Under the pieces are notes generated by a model. It was not told where the DNA came from. It did not search any database and saw nothing but the letters and a program-made list of their open reading frames with translations. The position numbers were made by a program, and so were the translations under genes. A stretch of DNA of 64,000 nt from Pseudomonas sp. BP8 (lineage in GTDB: Bacteria > Pseudomonadota > Gammaproteobacteria > Pseudomonadales > Pseudomonadaceae): positions 5,052,501 to 5,116,500 of the forward strand of contig NZ_JAGINK010000001.1 in the NCBI RefSeq assembly GCF_017875955.1, in the 5' to 3' direction. Shown piece by piece: positions 24,774-33,874 of this stretch. The stretch's first letter is position 1. Every line of letters starts with the position of its first letter.

Positions 24774-26726
24774 TCAATGCTCTGCATACCAGGCCTGGAA
24801 CATGAGGACGTTCCACAAGTGGTGCTGCCAGTTACGGCGACCACTCAGGTGTTCGTTCCACATCTGGGTAATCGGCTCGGGGTGGAAGATCCCTTCCTGG
24901 CGTAACCGGGTGGGGTCGAGCTGGGCTGTCGCCCATTCGCGCAGAGGGCCTCTGAGCCAGCTGTCGAGCGGCAGGCCGAAGCCCTGCTTGGGACGCTCGA
25001 TCAATTCGCGCGGGACGTGCCGGTAGAGCACCTCGCGCAGTACCCGCTTGCCCTTGCCTTGATGAATCTTGTAGTCGAGCGGCAGGCTCCAGGCCAGTTC
25101 GGCAACCCGCGGATCGAGCATCGGTACGCGGCTCTCAAGGCTGACGGCCATGGCGGCGCGATCGACTTTGACCAGGATGTCGTCGGTCATGTAGGTCTGG
25201 GCATCCATTGCCATCATGGTATGCGCGAAGTGATCGGTGCTCGGCCACTGCGCGCTGGCGCTGAGCAAGGTCTCGGGCTCGACTGCGCCGATGATCAGGC
25301 TGGCCGGGTCTTGCCAGTGGCTGGTCAAGGTGCGGAAAAACGCGCGCTGATCCGACAGGCCGAGCAGGCCGGCCAGCTTGTGCGCCTTGTCGCCCGGGGT
25401 GGCAATCTGCATGCGCGCCGGTATGGCCGGCTTGAGCATCCCGTAGACCTGATCCCACTGTGCTGGCGACAACGCCCGCAAGGCCAGCGAGGCCCCCTTG
25501 CGCGCCACCGCCGGCAGCCGCGACAGCCGGCTCCAGACCTTGTTGCCCATCAGGTAGCGGTTATAGCCACCGAACAGTTCGTCACCGCCGTCACCGCTCA
25601 GGGCAACCCGCACATGCGCGCTGGCCAGCTGGCTGACGAGGAAGGTCGGGATCTGCGAGCTGTCGCTGAACGGCTCGCAATAGATCGAGGCGAGCCGTGG
25701 AATCACGTCCTGGGCGTCCTTGGGCGTGACATACAGCTCGGTGTGATCGGTGCCCAGGTGGCGCGCTACTTCCTTGGCATACTCCGCCTCGTTGTAGGCG
25801 GTCTCGCCGAAGCCGATGGTGAATGTACGCACCGGCTGTTGGCTTTGCGCCTGCATCAAAGCAACAACCGTACTGCTGTCTACGCCGCCACTGAGGAAGG
25901 CGCCCAGTGGCACGTCCGACAGCATCTGCCTGCCCACCGTGGCCGACAACTGCTGCTCGAGGAGGTCGGTGGCCTCTTCGAAAGAGCCCTGGAACGGGTT
26001 GCGCAGGCCGTTCTCGACCACCTCGTTGAGCGACCAGTACTGGCGTGGCTGCGCCTGCCGGGCAGCGTCAGGCTGGCCGAGCGGAAACTGGATATAGTGG
26101 CCGGCGCGCAGCTTGTGGATGCCCTTGTAGATACTGTACGGCGCGGGGATGCAGTTGTGCCGAAGGAGCAGCGTCAGGGCATCGCGGTCGATTTCGCGGG
26201 TCGCCGCCGGATGGCACTTGAGGGCCTTGAGCTCGGAGGCGAACAGCAGACTGCTGCCCTGCCAGCCGTAGTACAACGGCTTCTCGCCGAAGCGGTCGCG
26301 AGCCAGGCTGAGGGTCTGCTCGAGGCGATCCCACAGGGCGATGGCGAACATGCCGACCGCTTGCTGCAGCGTCTTGTCCAGGCCCCACGCCGCGATACCG
26401 GCCAGCAGCGTCTCGGTATCGGAATGTCCACGCCAGGCAGGTGCATGCCCCTGCGCCTCGAGCTCGGCCCGCAGCGCCAGGTGGTTATACACCTCGCCGT
26501 TGTAGACAATCACGTAGCGGTCGCACGCAGAGGCCATGGGCTGATGGCCAGCCGGCGACAGGTCGAGAATCGCCAGACGGCGATGGCCAAGGGCCAGGCC
26601 AAGCGCTTCGTCCCCCCAGTAGCCAGCATCATCAGGCCCGCGGTGGGTAATTTCAGTCGTCATTCGCCCGATAAGCGCCTGCGCATCCCGCAGACCAGGG
26701 CTAAAAAATCCAGCAATTCCACACAT
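24774..26726 (-). CDS. Asparagine-synthase-like glutamine amidotransferase
   Basis: A 650-residue AsnB-family protein. The N-terminal class II glutaminase has C2 at MCGIAGF, and the PP-loop SGGVDSSTVVALM (about 279-291) binds ATP in the synthetase domain. In O-antigen loci such proteins are thought to amidate uronic acids, as with WbpS for GalNAcA to GalNAcAN; wbpO and wbpP in this cluster provide that uronic acid. It lies 39 bp after the upstream glycosyltransferase and 4 bp before the PglA-like gene. A plain asparagine-biosynthesis role is possible but less likely by context. Gene symbol is withheld because asnB and wbpS cannot be separated here. Confidence 0.9.
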   Translation of the reverse strand: MCGIAGFFSPGLRDAQALIGRMTTEITHRGPDDAGYWGDEALGLALGHRRLAILDLSPAGHQPMASACDRYVIVYNGEVYNHLALRAELEAQGHAPAWRGHSDTETLLAGIAAWGLDKTLQQAVGMFAIALWDRLEQTLSLARDRFGEKPLYYGWQGSSLLFASELKALKCHPAATREIDRDALTLLLRHNCIPAPYSIYKGIHKLRAGHYIQFPLGQPDAARQAQPRQYWSLNEVVENGLRNPFQGSFEEATDLLEQQLSATVGRQMLSDVPLGAFLSGGVDSSTVVALMQAQSQQPVRTFTIGFGETAYNEAEYAKEVARHLGTDHTELYVTPKDAQDVIPRLASIYCEPFSDSSQIPTFLVSQLASAHVRVALSGDGGDELFGGYNRYLMGNKVWSRLSRLPAVARKGASLALRALSPAQWDQVYGMLKPAIPARMQIATPGDKAHKLAGLLGLSDQRAFFRTLTSHWQDPASLIIGAVEPETLLSASAQWPSTDHFAHTMMAMDAQTYMTDDILVKVDRAAMAVSLESRVPMLDPRVAELAWSLPLDYKIHQGKGKRVLREVLYRHVPRELIERPKQGFGLPLDSWLRGPLREWATAQLDPTRLRQEGIFHPEPITQMWNEHLSGRRNWQHHLWNVLMFQAWYAEH

Positions 26727-26765
26727 TGACGCGCACCTTATGAATTCGGCGTTGCAAGCTCATGA

Positions 26766-27842
26766 TCATGAGCCTGTCAGGCTTTTCAGGAGTTTCTCGA
26801 GCACCGGCGCCTGGGCCTGCAACGAGTACCGGGTTTCGACCGCATGCCGGCCGGCACCGCCCAGGCGGCCTCGCTCTTCAGGCGAGGCCAGCAACTGGCA
26901 CAACGCCGCCAGCCATTCCTGGTGCTGGCTGGCGAGCAAACCGCAGTGGTTGGCGGCAACAATCTCCACGTTGACCCCGACCGGCGATGCCACAACCGGT
27001 ACGCCACAGGCCATGTACTGGATGAGTTTGTAACCACACTTGCCCTTTTCCCACGGACCGTCGATCAACGGCATGATGCCGATGTCCATCTGCTCGATCA
27101 GCCGAGCTTCACTATCCTCACTCCAGGGGAGGGTTTCAACCTCGATGCCCGGTAGCTGAGCGACGATATCGGCAGTCGCGCCCACCAGCATGAGCTTGGC
27201 ACCATAGCGCGTGCACGCCTCGAGCAGCGCGGCATGGATACTGACCACGTACTTCTGGGTCGATGGCGAGCCGATCCAGCCGATCACCCGCTGTTGCCCT
27301 TCGGGCCGACGGCACACTTGATAGCGGCTGTGATCGACCACGGTTGGAATGATCTCGACGCGCGCAGCACCGGCACGCCTCGCTCGCTCAGCCAGGTACT
27401 CATTGCCAGCAACGACGATGCTCGACGCGCGCATGACGTCGTCGATCTTGCTGCCCAGCAGGCGCCGTACCCATCGATTGGTCGACAGGTCATAGTTGTG
27501 AAAAACCGCGTCGTCGTAATCGACCAGGTATTTCACACCCACCGCCCGCAGCCCGCGCTCGAACACCGCCGGCAGCATCGGAAACAGTTCTTTTTCGATC
27601 CAGACCGCGTCGTACTTGCGCGCGCGCAACAAGACCAGCACACGTTTCAGGTAATAACCCAGCAACTTCAAGGGTGAACGTTTGGATGAGCGGTACAGGT
27701 CATTGAGGTAGTCCTCACCGAAGAACTCGCTGACTTCGACCTCGACACCACTGGCCTGCAGCGCCGGCAGGAACTGCAGAATCCGCAGGCGGCTGCTCGC
27801 CCCCATGCGCGTGTATTTGCTCAGGATGAGGATTTTTTTCAT
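26766..27842 (-). CDS. GT-B glycosyltransferase of the O-antigen cluster
   Basis: A 358-residue protein with the two-lobed GT-B pattern. The N-terminus is MKKILILSKYTRMGASSRLR, an arrangement seen in GT4-like enzymes of O-antigen and exopolysaccharide loci. The C-terminal half carries GWIGSPSTQKY, a phosphate-binding type loop, and DIGIMPLIDGPWEKGKCGYK with ACGVPVVASPVG, typical of the donor site. The ATG at 27842 overlaps the stop of the upstream GT2 gene (ATGA). It is a cytoplasmic enzyme adding one residue of the O-unit; the sugar is unknown. Confidence 0.82.
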   Translation of the reverse strand: MKKILILSKYTRMGASSRLRILQFLPALQASGVEVEVSEFFGEDYLNDLYRSSKRSPLKLLGYYLKRVLVLLRARKYDAVWIEKELFPMLPAVFERGLRAVGVKYLVDYDDAVFHNYDLSTNRWVRRLLGSKIDDVMRASSIVVAGNEYLAERARRAGAARVEIIPTVVDHSRYQVCRRPEGQQRVIGWIGSPSTQKYVVSIHAALLEACTRYGAKLMLVGATADIVAQLPGIEVETLPWSEDSEARLIEQMDIGIMPLIDGPWEKGKCGYKLIQYMACGVPVVASPVGVNVEIVAANHCGLLASQHQEWLAALCQLLASPEERGRLGGAGRHAVETRYSLQAQAPVLEKLLKSLTGS

Positions 27843-28756
27843 CGGGTCTTGCCCGTGCGCAACCACTCACCCAGCCAACCGAACAACAGCCGATAGGCTT
27901 GCAGCGTCTCGCCGACGCCCTTGCGCTTGACCAGCGCCAGGCCCACGCGCAGGATCGGCTCGGGCACTACCGTGGCCAGCAGCACTGCGCTGGCAGAGGC
28001 CCGCCCAAGGTGCTTGAAGGCATACAGAATGCGGCTACGCAGTGAGTAGAAGAGCCTGCGTGCCTTGACCTGGTCCGAGGTGCCGCCGCCTTTGTGGAAC
28101 GCCTTGACCTTGGTCAGAAACTCGATGCGATAGCCTTGGTCCTTGACCCGTTTGGACAAGTCGAGGTCTTCGAGGTAGACAAAAAAACGCTCGTCAAACC
28201 CTTGCAGCCGATCGAACAGCTCGCGGCGGATCAGGTAGAAGGCGCCAATCACATGATCGACCGTACGGTCGTTGTCGTGCGCCCACTCAGCCATGAAGAA
28301 GCCCAGCCGCGGCTGGATCCGGTCAAGGCCCACCGCATGTGCAAGGAAACTGGCCGTGGTCGGCAAGCGCGTGCAACTGCGGGCAACATGGCCGCTCTCC
28401 TCTTCCAGCTGTACTCCGCATACGCCGACCTGAGCGTTGTGCGGGTCACGCATGTACCCCAACACGTAGTCGAGGGTGCCCGGATACACCGCTGCATCAG
28501 GATTGAGGAACAGCACGAAAGGTGAACTGCCCTCGGCCGCGCCCAGGTTGCAGGCACGCGCAAAACCAAGGTTGGCACCGGTGCGCAGCACGCTGACGCC
28601 TTCCTGCTCCAGCCCTTGCTCAGAGCCGTCGGTGGACCCGTTGTCGACCACGATGACCCGGACTTGGCCCGCGGCGATACTGGCTTGCAGCGACGCGATA
28701 CAGTCGCGAATCTGCTTGCCCGAATTCCAGTTGACGATAACTACATCAATGTCCAT
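27839..28756 (-). CDS. GT2 glycosyltransferase, probable rhamnosyltransferase (WbbL-like)
   Basis: A 305-residue GT-A enzyme. The nucleotide-binding strand is DVVIVNWNSGKQIRDCI, the DXD-type site lies in FLNPDAAVYPGTL, and GFDERFFVYLEDLDLSKRVK is a hallmark of WbbL/RfbF rhamnosyltransferases. Its start overlaps the end of wzy by 11 nt and its stop overlaps the next gene by 4 nt. The presence of all four rml genes supports dTDP-L-rhamnose as donor. Acceptor and linkage are unknown. Confidence 0.85.
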   Translation of the reverse strand: MDIDVVIVNWNSGKQIRDCIASLQASIAAGQVRVIVVDNGSTDGSEQGLEQEGVSVLRTGANLGFARACNLGAAEGSSPFVLFLNPDAAVYPGTLDYVLGYMRDPHNAQVGVCGVQLEEESGHVARSCTRLPTTASFLAHAVGLDRIQPRLGFFMAEWAHDNDRTVDHVIGAFYLIRRELFDRLQGFDERFFVYLEDLDLSKRVKDQGYRIEFLTKVKAFHKGGGTSDQVKARRLFYSLRSRILYAFKHLGRASASAVLLATVVPEPILRVGLALVKRKGVGETLQAYRLLFGWLGEWLRTGKTR

Positions 28757-29978
28757 GAGCCAAATTCCTGTTGACGCTATTTACCAGCCGGTGATTCAGC
28801 AAGGCCACGGGCACGAATAAAACCCACATGTAATCGAATTTCGCCAAGTACGGGTTGGTCGCCGTCGCCAGCAAAAACGAAACCAACCCGCACAGATAAT
28901 AAAACTCAAAGCTCTCGCGCCCTTTGCGGCGTACTTCCTGGGCCAGAAATACCATGAGCGAGACCACCCCCACGGCATAGATCGAGAAGCCGAACACGCC
29001 GTACTGAAATACCAGCGACACATAGAACAACTCGTACGCCCAAGGCATTTCTTCAGAGCGAATATAACTGGCGACAGCACCGGCCCCCGAGCCCCAGAAC
29101 GGGTGCGCGACAATCCCGTCCATCAGCGCACCGAACTGAACCGCCCGCTCCGAGTTGCTCGCATCGGCGCCGAAGTCAAAAATCGACGATACCCGCTCGT
29201 AGATATAATCAGGCCACAACGAGTACACAACCAAGGCTAGCCCGATCGCGCCGCCGACAAACAGGCTGACCTTGAATACCGCCAGCCCGCGTCCACCTGG
29301 AGCGCCCAAGCTCATGCAATAGGCAATCAGCGGCCCCAGTACGGCGGTCACGAGGATGACCCGTCGGCCGGACAACATGACCACCAGCAGCAGGCCGAGG
29401 AAGGTGATCAGCCCTGCCAGGCTGATACGCTGGCAAATGATTCGGCAGAACATGAACGACAGCAGGAAGATCACGCTGGAGACGTTGGGCAAGGTGAACT
29501 TCAAGTACCCCGAACCGTAATCGACCACGGCCTCGTCTGCGTAGAGCGCCCGCAAGGTTACGCCCAACGGGTTGCCAGGCAGCACGATCTCGCCCACGAC
29601 AAAGCCCAGGTCAATCAGCACGATCAGCAGCCCCGCGGTAACCATCAGGCGCTCCAGGCCATCGCTGTTACCCTGGTAGAGCATCGCCAGGATGGTAAAC
29701 AGCGTCGGGTACACCACCATCACGGTGAGCACGCGCAACGCGCCGGGGTTGCCCAGCAGCGCGCCGTAGAACGACCAGCCCAAGCCGATGAACGAGAACA
29801 GCAACGCCGCCCAGAACAAGCGCGAATCAACCTTGCCAACCAGCCCACCGCCCAATACCAGGCAGCCCAGGGGCAGCAGCAGGGCCACCGTCTTGAATGC
29901 GGTAAAGCTCGTTGGAAACACCAGCGACAGCAGCAGGATCAAGCCTGCCACGCGCTGGGCAAAGTCATTCAACGACAT
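28746..29978 (-). CDS. wzy: O-antigen polymerase
   Basis: A 410-residue polytopic membrane protein with about ten hydrophobic segments and a larger periplasmic loop around residues 270-310 (SSIFDFGADASNSERAVQF, then a GSGAGAV stretch). SxERxxxW-like and G-x-G-x-G patterns of this kind are common in Wzy and WaaL. Position next to wzx, with overlap on both sides (14 nt with wzx, 11 nt with the GT2 gene), favours the polymerase over a ligase. Low sequence conservation is normal for Wzy, so the assignment rests on topology and neighbours. Confidence 0.82.
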   Translation of the reverse strand: MSLNDFAQRVAGLILLLSLVFPTSFTAFKTVALLLPLGCLVLGGGLVGKVDSRLFWAALLFSFIGLGWSFYGALLGNPGALRVLTVMVVYPTLFTILAMLYQGNSDGLERLMVTAGLLIVLIDLGFVVGEIVLPGNPLGVTLRALYADEAVVDYGSGYLKFTLPNVSSVIFLLSFMFCRIICQRISLAGLITFLGLLLVVMLSGRRVILVTAVLGPLIAYCMSLGAPGGRGLAVFKVSLFVGGAIGLALVVYSLWPDYIYERVSSIFDFGADASNSERAVQFGALMDGIVAHPFWGSGAGAVASYIRSEEMPWAYELFYVSLVFQYGVFGFSIYAVGVVSLMVFLAQEVRRKGRESFEFYYLCGLVSFLLATATNPYLAKFDYMWVLFVPVALLNHRLVNSVNRNLAHGH

Positions 29979-31251
29979 TGACCAAGCCTCTATCGCCCTT
30001 CGCCTGCCACACTGCCCAACTCAGTAATAGCGTATCCAGCAGCGTGCGTAGCAGCCAGGCGAGCGCAGCGCCGATGACTCCCAGGTCCTGAATCAGCCAA
30101 TACAAGGCGCCGACGAACAACGGCAGTTCGATGAGGTGGAAGATCGCCGTGATCCTGGTCCGGCCCTGGGCATGCAAAAAGGCGTACAGCATGGCCCCGA
30201 CGCCGTTCAGGAACACCCCCGCGCACAAGATCCGGCCCACCGCCACCGACTCGGCGTTGACGTATTCACCGACCCACAGGTTGAGCACGATTGGCATCAA
30301 CAGCGCCATGGCACTCATGATGACCAGCATCATCGCAGCTACCCGCAGCGTCCAGGTGCGGAACAGCGTCCACGCCTTGTCCACCCCCTGTTGCATCAGG
30401 CCGGCAATCGCCGGAAACGCCACGGTGGTCACCGCGCCGACCAGGATCATCGCCTGCACGGTAATCTCGTAGGGGATCACATAGGCGGTCACCGCTGCGG
30501 CAGACAACAGGAAACCGACGAAGAAGCGGTCGGCCTGCACCAGGAATGGACTGACGACGCTACTGACCGTTACCCAGCCGCCAAAGCGCAGCAGTTGGAT
30601 GGCTTGTTCCTTGACATAACGGCCAGGCCCCTGCCCTTGCAGGCATGCCTTGGCGTTGATGCGGTAGATGAGCAGCGCCACTGCCCGCGAAATCACCAGG
30701 GTCGACACCAGCCACTGCAGTTCATGGGTAAATTGCGCGACCAGGTATGGCCCGCCGAAGTTGGCAACACCCAGGCCAATGCGCAACAGGCTGATGCCCC
30801 TGAAATTCAGGTAGGCCTCGTTCACCCCGCGGTAGGTTGCACTCACTGCCTGCATGGGCAGTGCAAACGCCAGCAGCAACAGCGAAAAGGTGATCTCCGA
30901 GGCGGGTATGCTTTGCCGAGGGATGAACTGCTGCAAGCCGGCAGCCGATCCCAGTGCAATTGCCACAAAACCGACGATACCGACCACAGAGGTCAGGGTG
31001 ACCGCCGTCGCGATGACATCGGCGATGATTGCCGCCTGCGGCCCATCACGGAGCGAGGCGATACGCTGGGTCAAGGCCCGGCCGATGCCCAGGTCGAGCG
31101 CGCCGGCATAGCCGATCAAACCCCAGGCGAGTGCAAGAAGACCAAAACGCTCAGTCCCTACAATTGAAATCAATCCCGGAACGGTCAGTGCAGCGATGAT
31201 CAGCGGCAGGCCCAAGCCGAGCAGATTCCACACGATATTCTTGTAATGCAC
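29965..31251 (-). CDS. wzx: O-antigen flippase (polysaccharide biosynthesis/MATE-like)
   Basis: A 428-residue protein with about twelve membrane helices. The N-terminus (MHYKNIVWNLLGLGLPLIIA) and the run FGLLALAWGLIGYAGALDLG are typical of Wzx proteins. It would move the undecaprenyl-PP-linked O-unit across the inner membrane for Wzy polymerisation. It is coupled to wzy by a 14-nt overlap. The 161 bp on its upstream side, before wbpP, hold one REP-like palindrome. Confidence 0.88.
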   Translation of the reverse strand: MHYKNIVWNLLGLGLPLIIAALTVPGLISIVGTERFGLLALAWGLIGYAGALDLGIGRALTQRIASLRDGPQAAIIADVIATAVTLTSVVGIVGFVAIALGSAAGLQQFIPRQSIPASEITFSLLLLAFALPMQAVSATYRGVNEAYLNFRGISLLRIGLGVANFGGPYLVAQFTHELQWLVSTLVISRAVALLIYRINAKACLQGQGPGRYVKEQAIQLLRFGGWVTVSSVVSPFLVQADRFFVGFLLSAAAVTAYVIPYEITVQAMILVGAVTTVAFPAIAGLMQQGVDKAWTLFRTWTLRVAAMMLVIMSAMALLMPIVLNLWVGEYVNAESVAVGRILCAGVFLNGVGAMLYAFLHAQGRTRITAIFHLIELPLFVGALYWLIQDLGVIGAALAWLLRTLLDTLLLSWAVWQAKGDRGLVNVVE

Positions 31252-31320
31252 TGCTTCCTCTCACACCAATGGCCGCCTGGCTGGGGCTGCTGCGTCCCCT
31301 TGAAGACGACGCCGCTCCTT

Positions 31321-31361
31321 GTGGGAGCGGCCTCGTGTCGCAAAAGGTTGGCGCAGCGGCC
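31321..31361. repeat. Single palindromic repeat of the second REP family
   Basis: gtgggagcggcctcgtgtcg is a slightly diverged half of the second repeat family that occurs as inverted pairs near 37.6, 42.8 and 60.0 kb. It lies between wzx and wbpP inside the O-antigen operon. Confidence 0.7.
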
Positions 31362-31412
31362 TCAACGGGCTCAAGCCAAACGCTATTTCAGAACATCGCA
31401 AAGGACTGGCCG

Positions 31413-32438
31413 TCAGGCCAGGAAATTGATGTACCAGGGCATGGCCTTGGAGATACCACCCATGACGTCGTAACGCGGTGCATAACCGAGCAGCTTCTGC
31501 GCCTTGGAAATATCCGCCTGAGAATGTCGCACATCGCCCGCGCGAAAATCGCGATATACCGGTGCCTTGGCATAGACGACGCCGTTCTCTTGCAAACCCT
31601 CGCGCAGCGCCTCGAACAACTGGTTGAGCGTGGTACGGCCACTGACCGCCACGTTGTAGATCTGATTGACCGCCGCAGGGTCGGCAGTGGTCGCCGCCAG
31701 CAGGTTCATCTGCACCACGTTTTCAATGAAACAGAAGTCGCGGCTGGTCTCACCGTCGCCATTGATGAAGAGGTCATCTGCACTGATCATCGAGGCGAGC
31801 CACTTGGGAATGACTGCCGCGTAGGCCCCTTCGGGATCTTGCCGACGGCCGAAGACGTTGAAGTAGCGCAAGCCGACACTGTTGAAGCCATACGACTTGA
31901 AGAAGACATCGGCGTACAGCTCGTTGACATACTTGGTCACCGCATACGGCGACAACGGCTTACCGATGACATCTTCCACTTTTGGCAAGCCCGGGTGGTC
32001 ACCGTAGGTCGAACTGCTCGCTGCATAGGTGAAACTCTTCACCGCCGCATCACGGGCGGCAACCAACATGTTCAGGAAACCGTCGACGTTGGTCGCATTG
32101 GTGGTAATCGGGTCGTTCAACGAACGCGGCACCGAGCCCAATGCTGCCTGGTGCAAGACATAGTCCACATCGCGGCAGGCCACATGGCAGTCATCCAGGT
32201 TGCGGATATCACCCTGGATAAAATTGAAACGGCTCCATTGCTGCGCAGAAACGTTCGCCTTGACCTCGTCAAGGTTGCGCTGGTGGCCGGTGGCAAAGTT
32301 GTCCAGGCCCACCACCGTCTGGTCGAGCAGAAGCAGATGCTCAAGCAGGTTAGACCCGATAAACCCTGCTACACCGGTGATCAGCCACCGCTTGGGAGCC
32401 TGTGGAAGCGCTTGCTGAAGTACTTCATATGCCGTCAT
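31413..32438 (-). CDS. wbpP: UDP-GlcNAc(A) C4-epimerase WbpP-type
   Basis: A 341-residue extended SDR epimerase interconverting UDP-GlcNAc and UDP-GalNAc (or their uronic acids). It shows TGVAGFIGSNLLEHLL, VGLDNFATGHQRNLDEV, HQAALGSVPRSLNDP, SSSTYGDHPGLPKVED and PLSPYAVTKYVNE (YxxxK), which closely match the P. aeruginosa O6 WbpP sequence as I remember it. The frame opens 17 codons earlier, but the ATG at 32438 begins the conserved MTAYEVL N-terminus. It is adjacent to wbpO, giving UDP-GalNAcA for the O-antigen. Confidence 0.95.
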   Translation of the reverse strand: MTAYEVLQQALPQAPKRWLITGVAGFIGSNLLEHLLLLDQTVVGLDNFATGHQRNLDEVKANVSAQQWSRFNFIQGDIRNLDDCHVACRDVDYVLHQAALGSVPRSLNDPITTNATNVDGFLNMLVAARDAAVKSFTYAASSSTYGDHPGLPKVEDVIGKPLSPYAVTKYVNELYADVFFKSYGFNSVGLRYFNVFGRRQDPEGAYAAVIPKWLASMISADDLFINGDGETSRDFCFIENVVQMNLLAATTADPAAVNQIYNVAVSGRTTLNQLFEALREGLQENGVVYAKAPVYRDFRAGDVRHSQADISKAQKLLGYAPRYDVMGGISKAMPWYINFLA

Positions 32439-32485
32439 TTTTTCATCCAAACTTGCAATAGTTGCCGAACCTGATGCCCCGTCGA

Positions 32486-33751
32486 TCACAGGCGAATATC
32501 AGAGCTCTTTGCGTCCAGCAGGTACTTGAGATCGTAGAGCACGTGGTCAGGCTTGCCGTAGGCGCGAATGGCAGCCTCGCCGAGCGCCTTGAACTGCTGG
32601 TGAGCCACGGCGATGACGATGCCGTCGTAGCTGCCGGCTTGAGGGGCGGCTACTGGCGTGATGGCATACTCATGCTGGGCCTCGGCGGCATCGACCCAAG
32701 GGTCGAATACATCGACGGCAATGCCGTACTCGCTCAACTCGGCAATCACGTCCACGATCCGCGTATTGCGCAGGTCTGGGCAGTTTTCCTTGAAGGTCAG
32801 GCCCATGACCAGCACCCGCGCGCCCTCGACCTGCAAGCGCCGCTTGAGCATTGCCTTGACCAGTTGCGAGGCGACGTAGCGACCCATGCCATCGTTCAGG
32901 CGGCGGCCGGCCAGGATGATTTCCGGGTGATAACCGATGGCCTGTGCCTTGTGTGTAAGGTAGTACGGGTCGACGCCGATACAGTGCCCACCGACCAGGC
33001 CGGGGCGAAACGGCAGGAAGTTCCACTTGGTACCCGCGGCCTCCAGGACTGCCTCGGTATCGATACCGAGACGGTTGAAGATGATCGCCAGCTCGTTTAT
33101 CAGGGCAATGTTCAAATCACGCTGGGTGTTTTCAATCACCTTGGCAGCTTCGGCAATCTTGATGCTCGCCGCCTTGTGGGTACCTGCAATGATGATCTCG
33201 CGATACAGGGCATCGACCACCTCGGCAATCGCCTCGGTCGAACCGGCGGTGACCTTCTTGATCGTCGTCACCCGGTGCTCTTTATCACCCGGATTGATTC
33301 GCTCCGGGCTATAGCCGGCAAAGAAATCCTGGTTGAACGTGAGCCCGGAAACGCGCTCGAGCACTGGTACGCACACCTCTTCGGTCGCCCCTGGATACAC
33401 CGTCGACTCGTAGACGACGATATCACCGGCCTTCAACACCCGGCCGATGGTTTCCGATGCCTTCACCAGGGGGGTCAGGTCGGGTTGCTTGTACTCGTCA
33501 ATGGGCGTGGGAACGGTGACGATGAACACGTTACAGCTACGCAGGTCTTCGACGTTTGCGCTGTAGCTGAGCAAATTGGCCTGCGCCAGCTCTTCGGTAC
33601 TGACTTCCTGTGTCGCATCGTGGCCCGCCACCAGTGCGCTGATCCGCGCCTGGTTGATGTCGAAGCCAACCACCTCGCGGCGCTTGCCGAACTCGACTGC
33701 CAGGGGCAGGCCCACATAACCCAAACCAATAATTGCCAGCTTAATATTCAT
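32486..33751 (-). CDS. wbpO: UDP-GalNAc/GlcNAc 6-dehydrogenase WbpO-type
   Basis: A 421-residue NAD-dependent nucleotide-sugar dehydrogenase that oxidises C6 to the uronic acid in two steps. The Rossmann motif is IIGLGYVGLPLAVEFG, the catalytic cysteine is C257 in GGHCIGVDPYYL, and GLTFKENCPDLRN is the conserved C-terminal segment. It belongs to the WbpO/TviB group. The ATG at 33751 (MNIKLAII) is preferred to an in-frame ATG four codons upstream. With wbpP and the AsnB-like protein it predicts GalNAcA or its amide in the polysaccharide. Confidence 0.94.
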   Translation of the reverse strand: MNIKLAIIGLGYVGLPLAVEFGKRREVVGFDINQARISALVAGHDATQEVSTEELAQANLLSYSANVEDLRSCNVFIVTVPTPIDEYKQPDLTPLVKASETIGRVLKAGDIVVYESTVYPGATEEVCVPVLERVSGLTFNQDFFAGYSPERINPGDKEHRVTTIKKVTAGSTEAIAEVVDALYREIIIAGTHKAASIKIAEAAKVIENTQRDLNIALINELAIIFNRLGIDTEAVLEAAGTKWNFLPFRPGLVGGHCIGVDPYYLTHKAQAIGYHPEIILAGRRLNDGMGRYVASQLVKAMLKRRLQVEGARVLVMGLTFKENCPDLRNTRIVDVIAELSEYGIAVDVFDPWVDAAEAQHEYAITPVAAPQAGSYDGIVIAVAHQQFKALGEAAIRAYGKPDHVLYDLKYLLDAKSSDIRL

Positions 33752-33874
33752 CAATAATGTCATCTATGTAATTGAACCCGGTCGTGGCGAGGCAATGCAT
33801 TGCACTCGCCCGCTGCGCCGAAGAAAGTCGATGATGAGGTCAGGCTCGCGGGCCACGCCCGCACGGCACGACAA

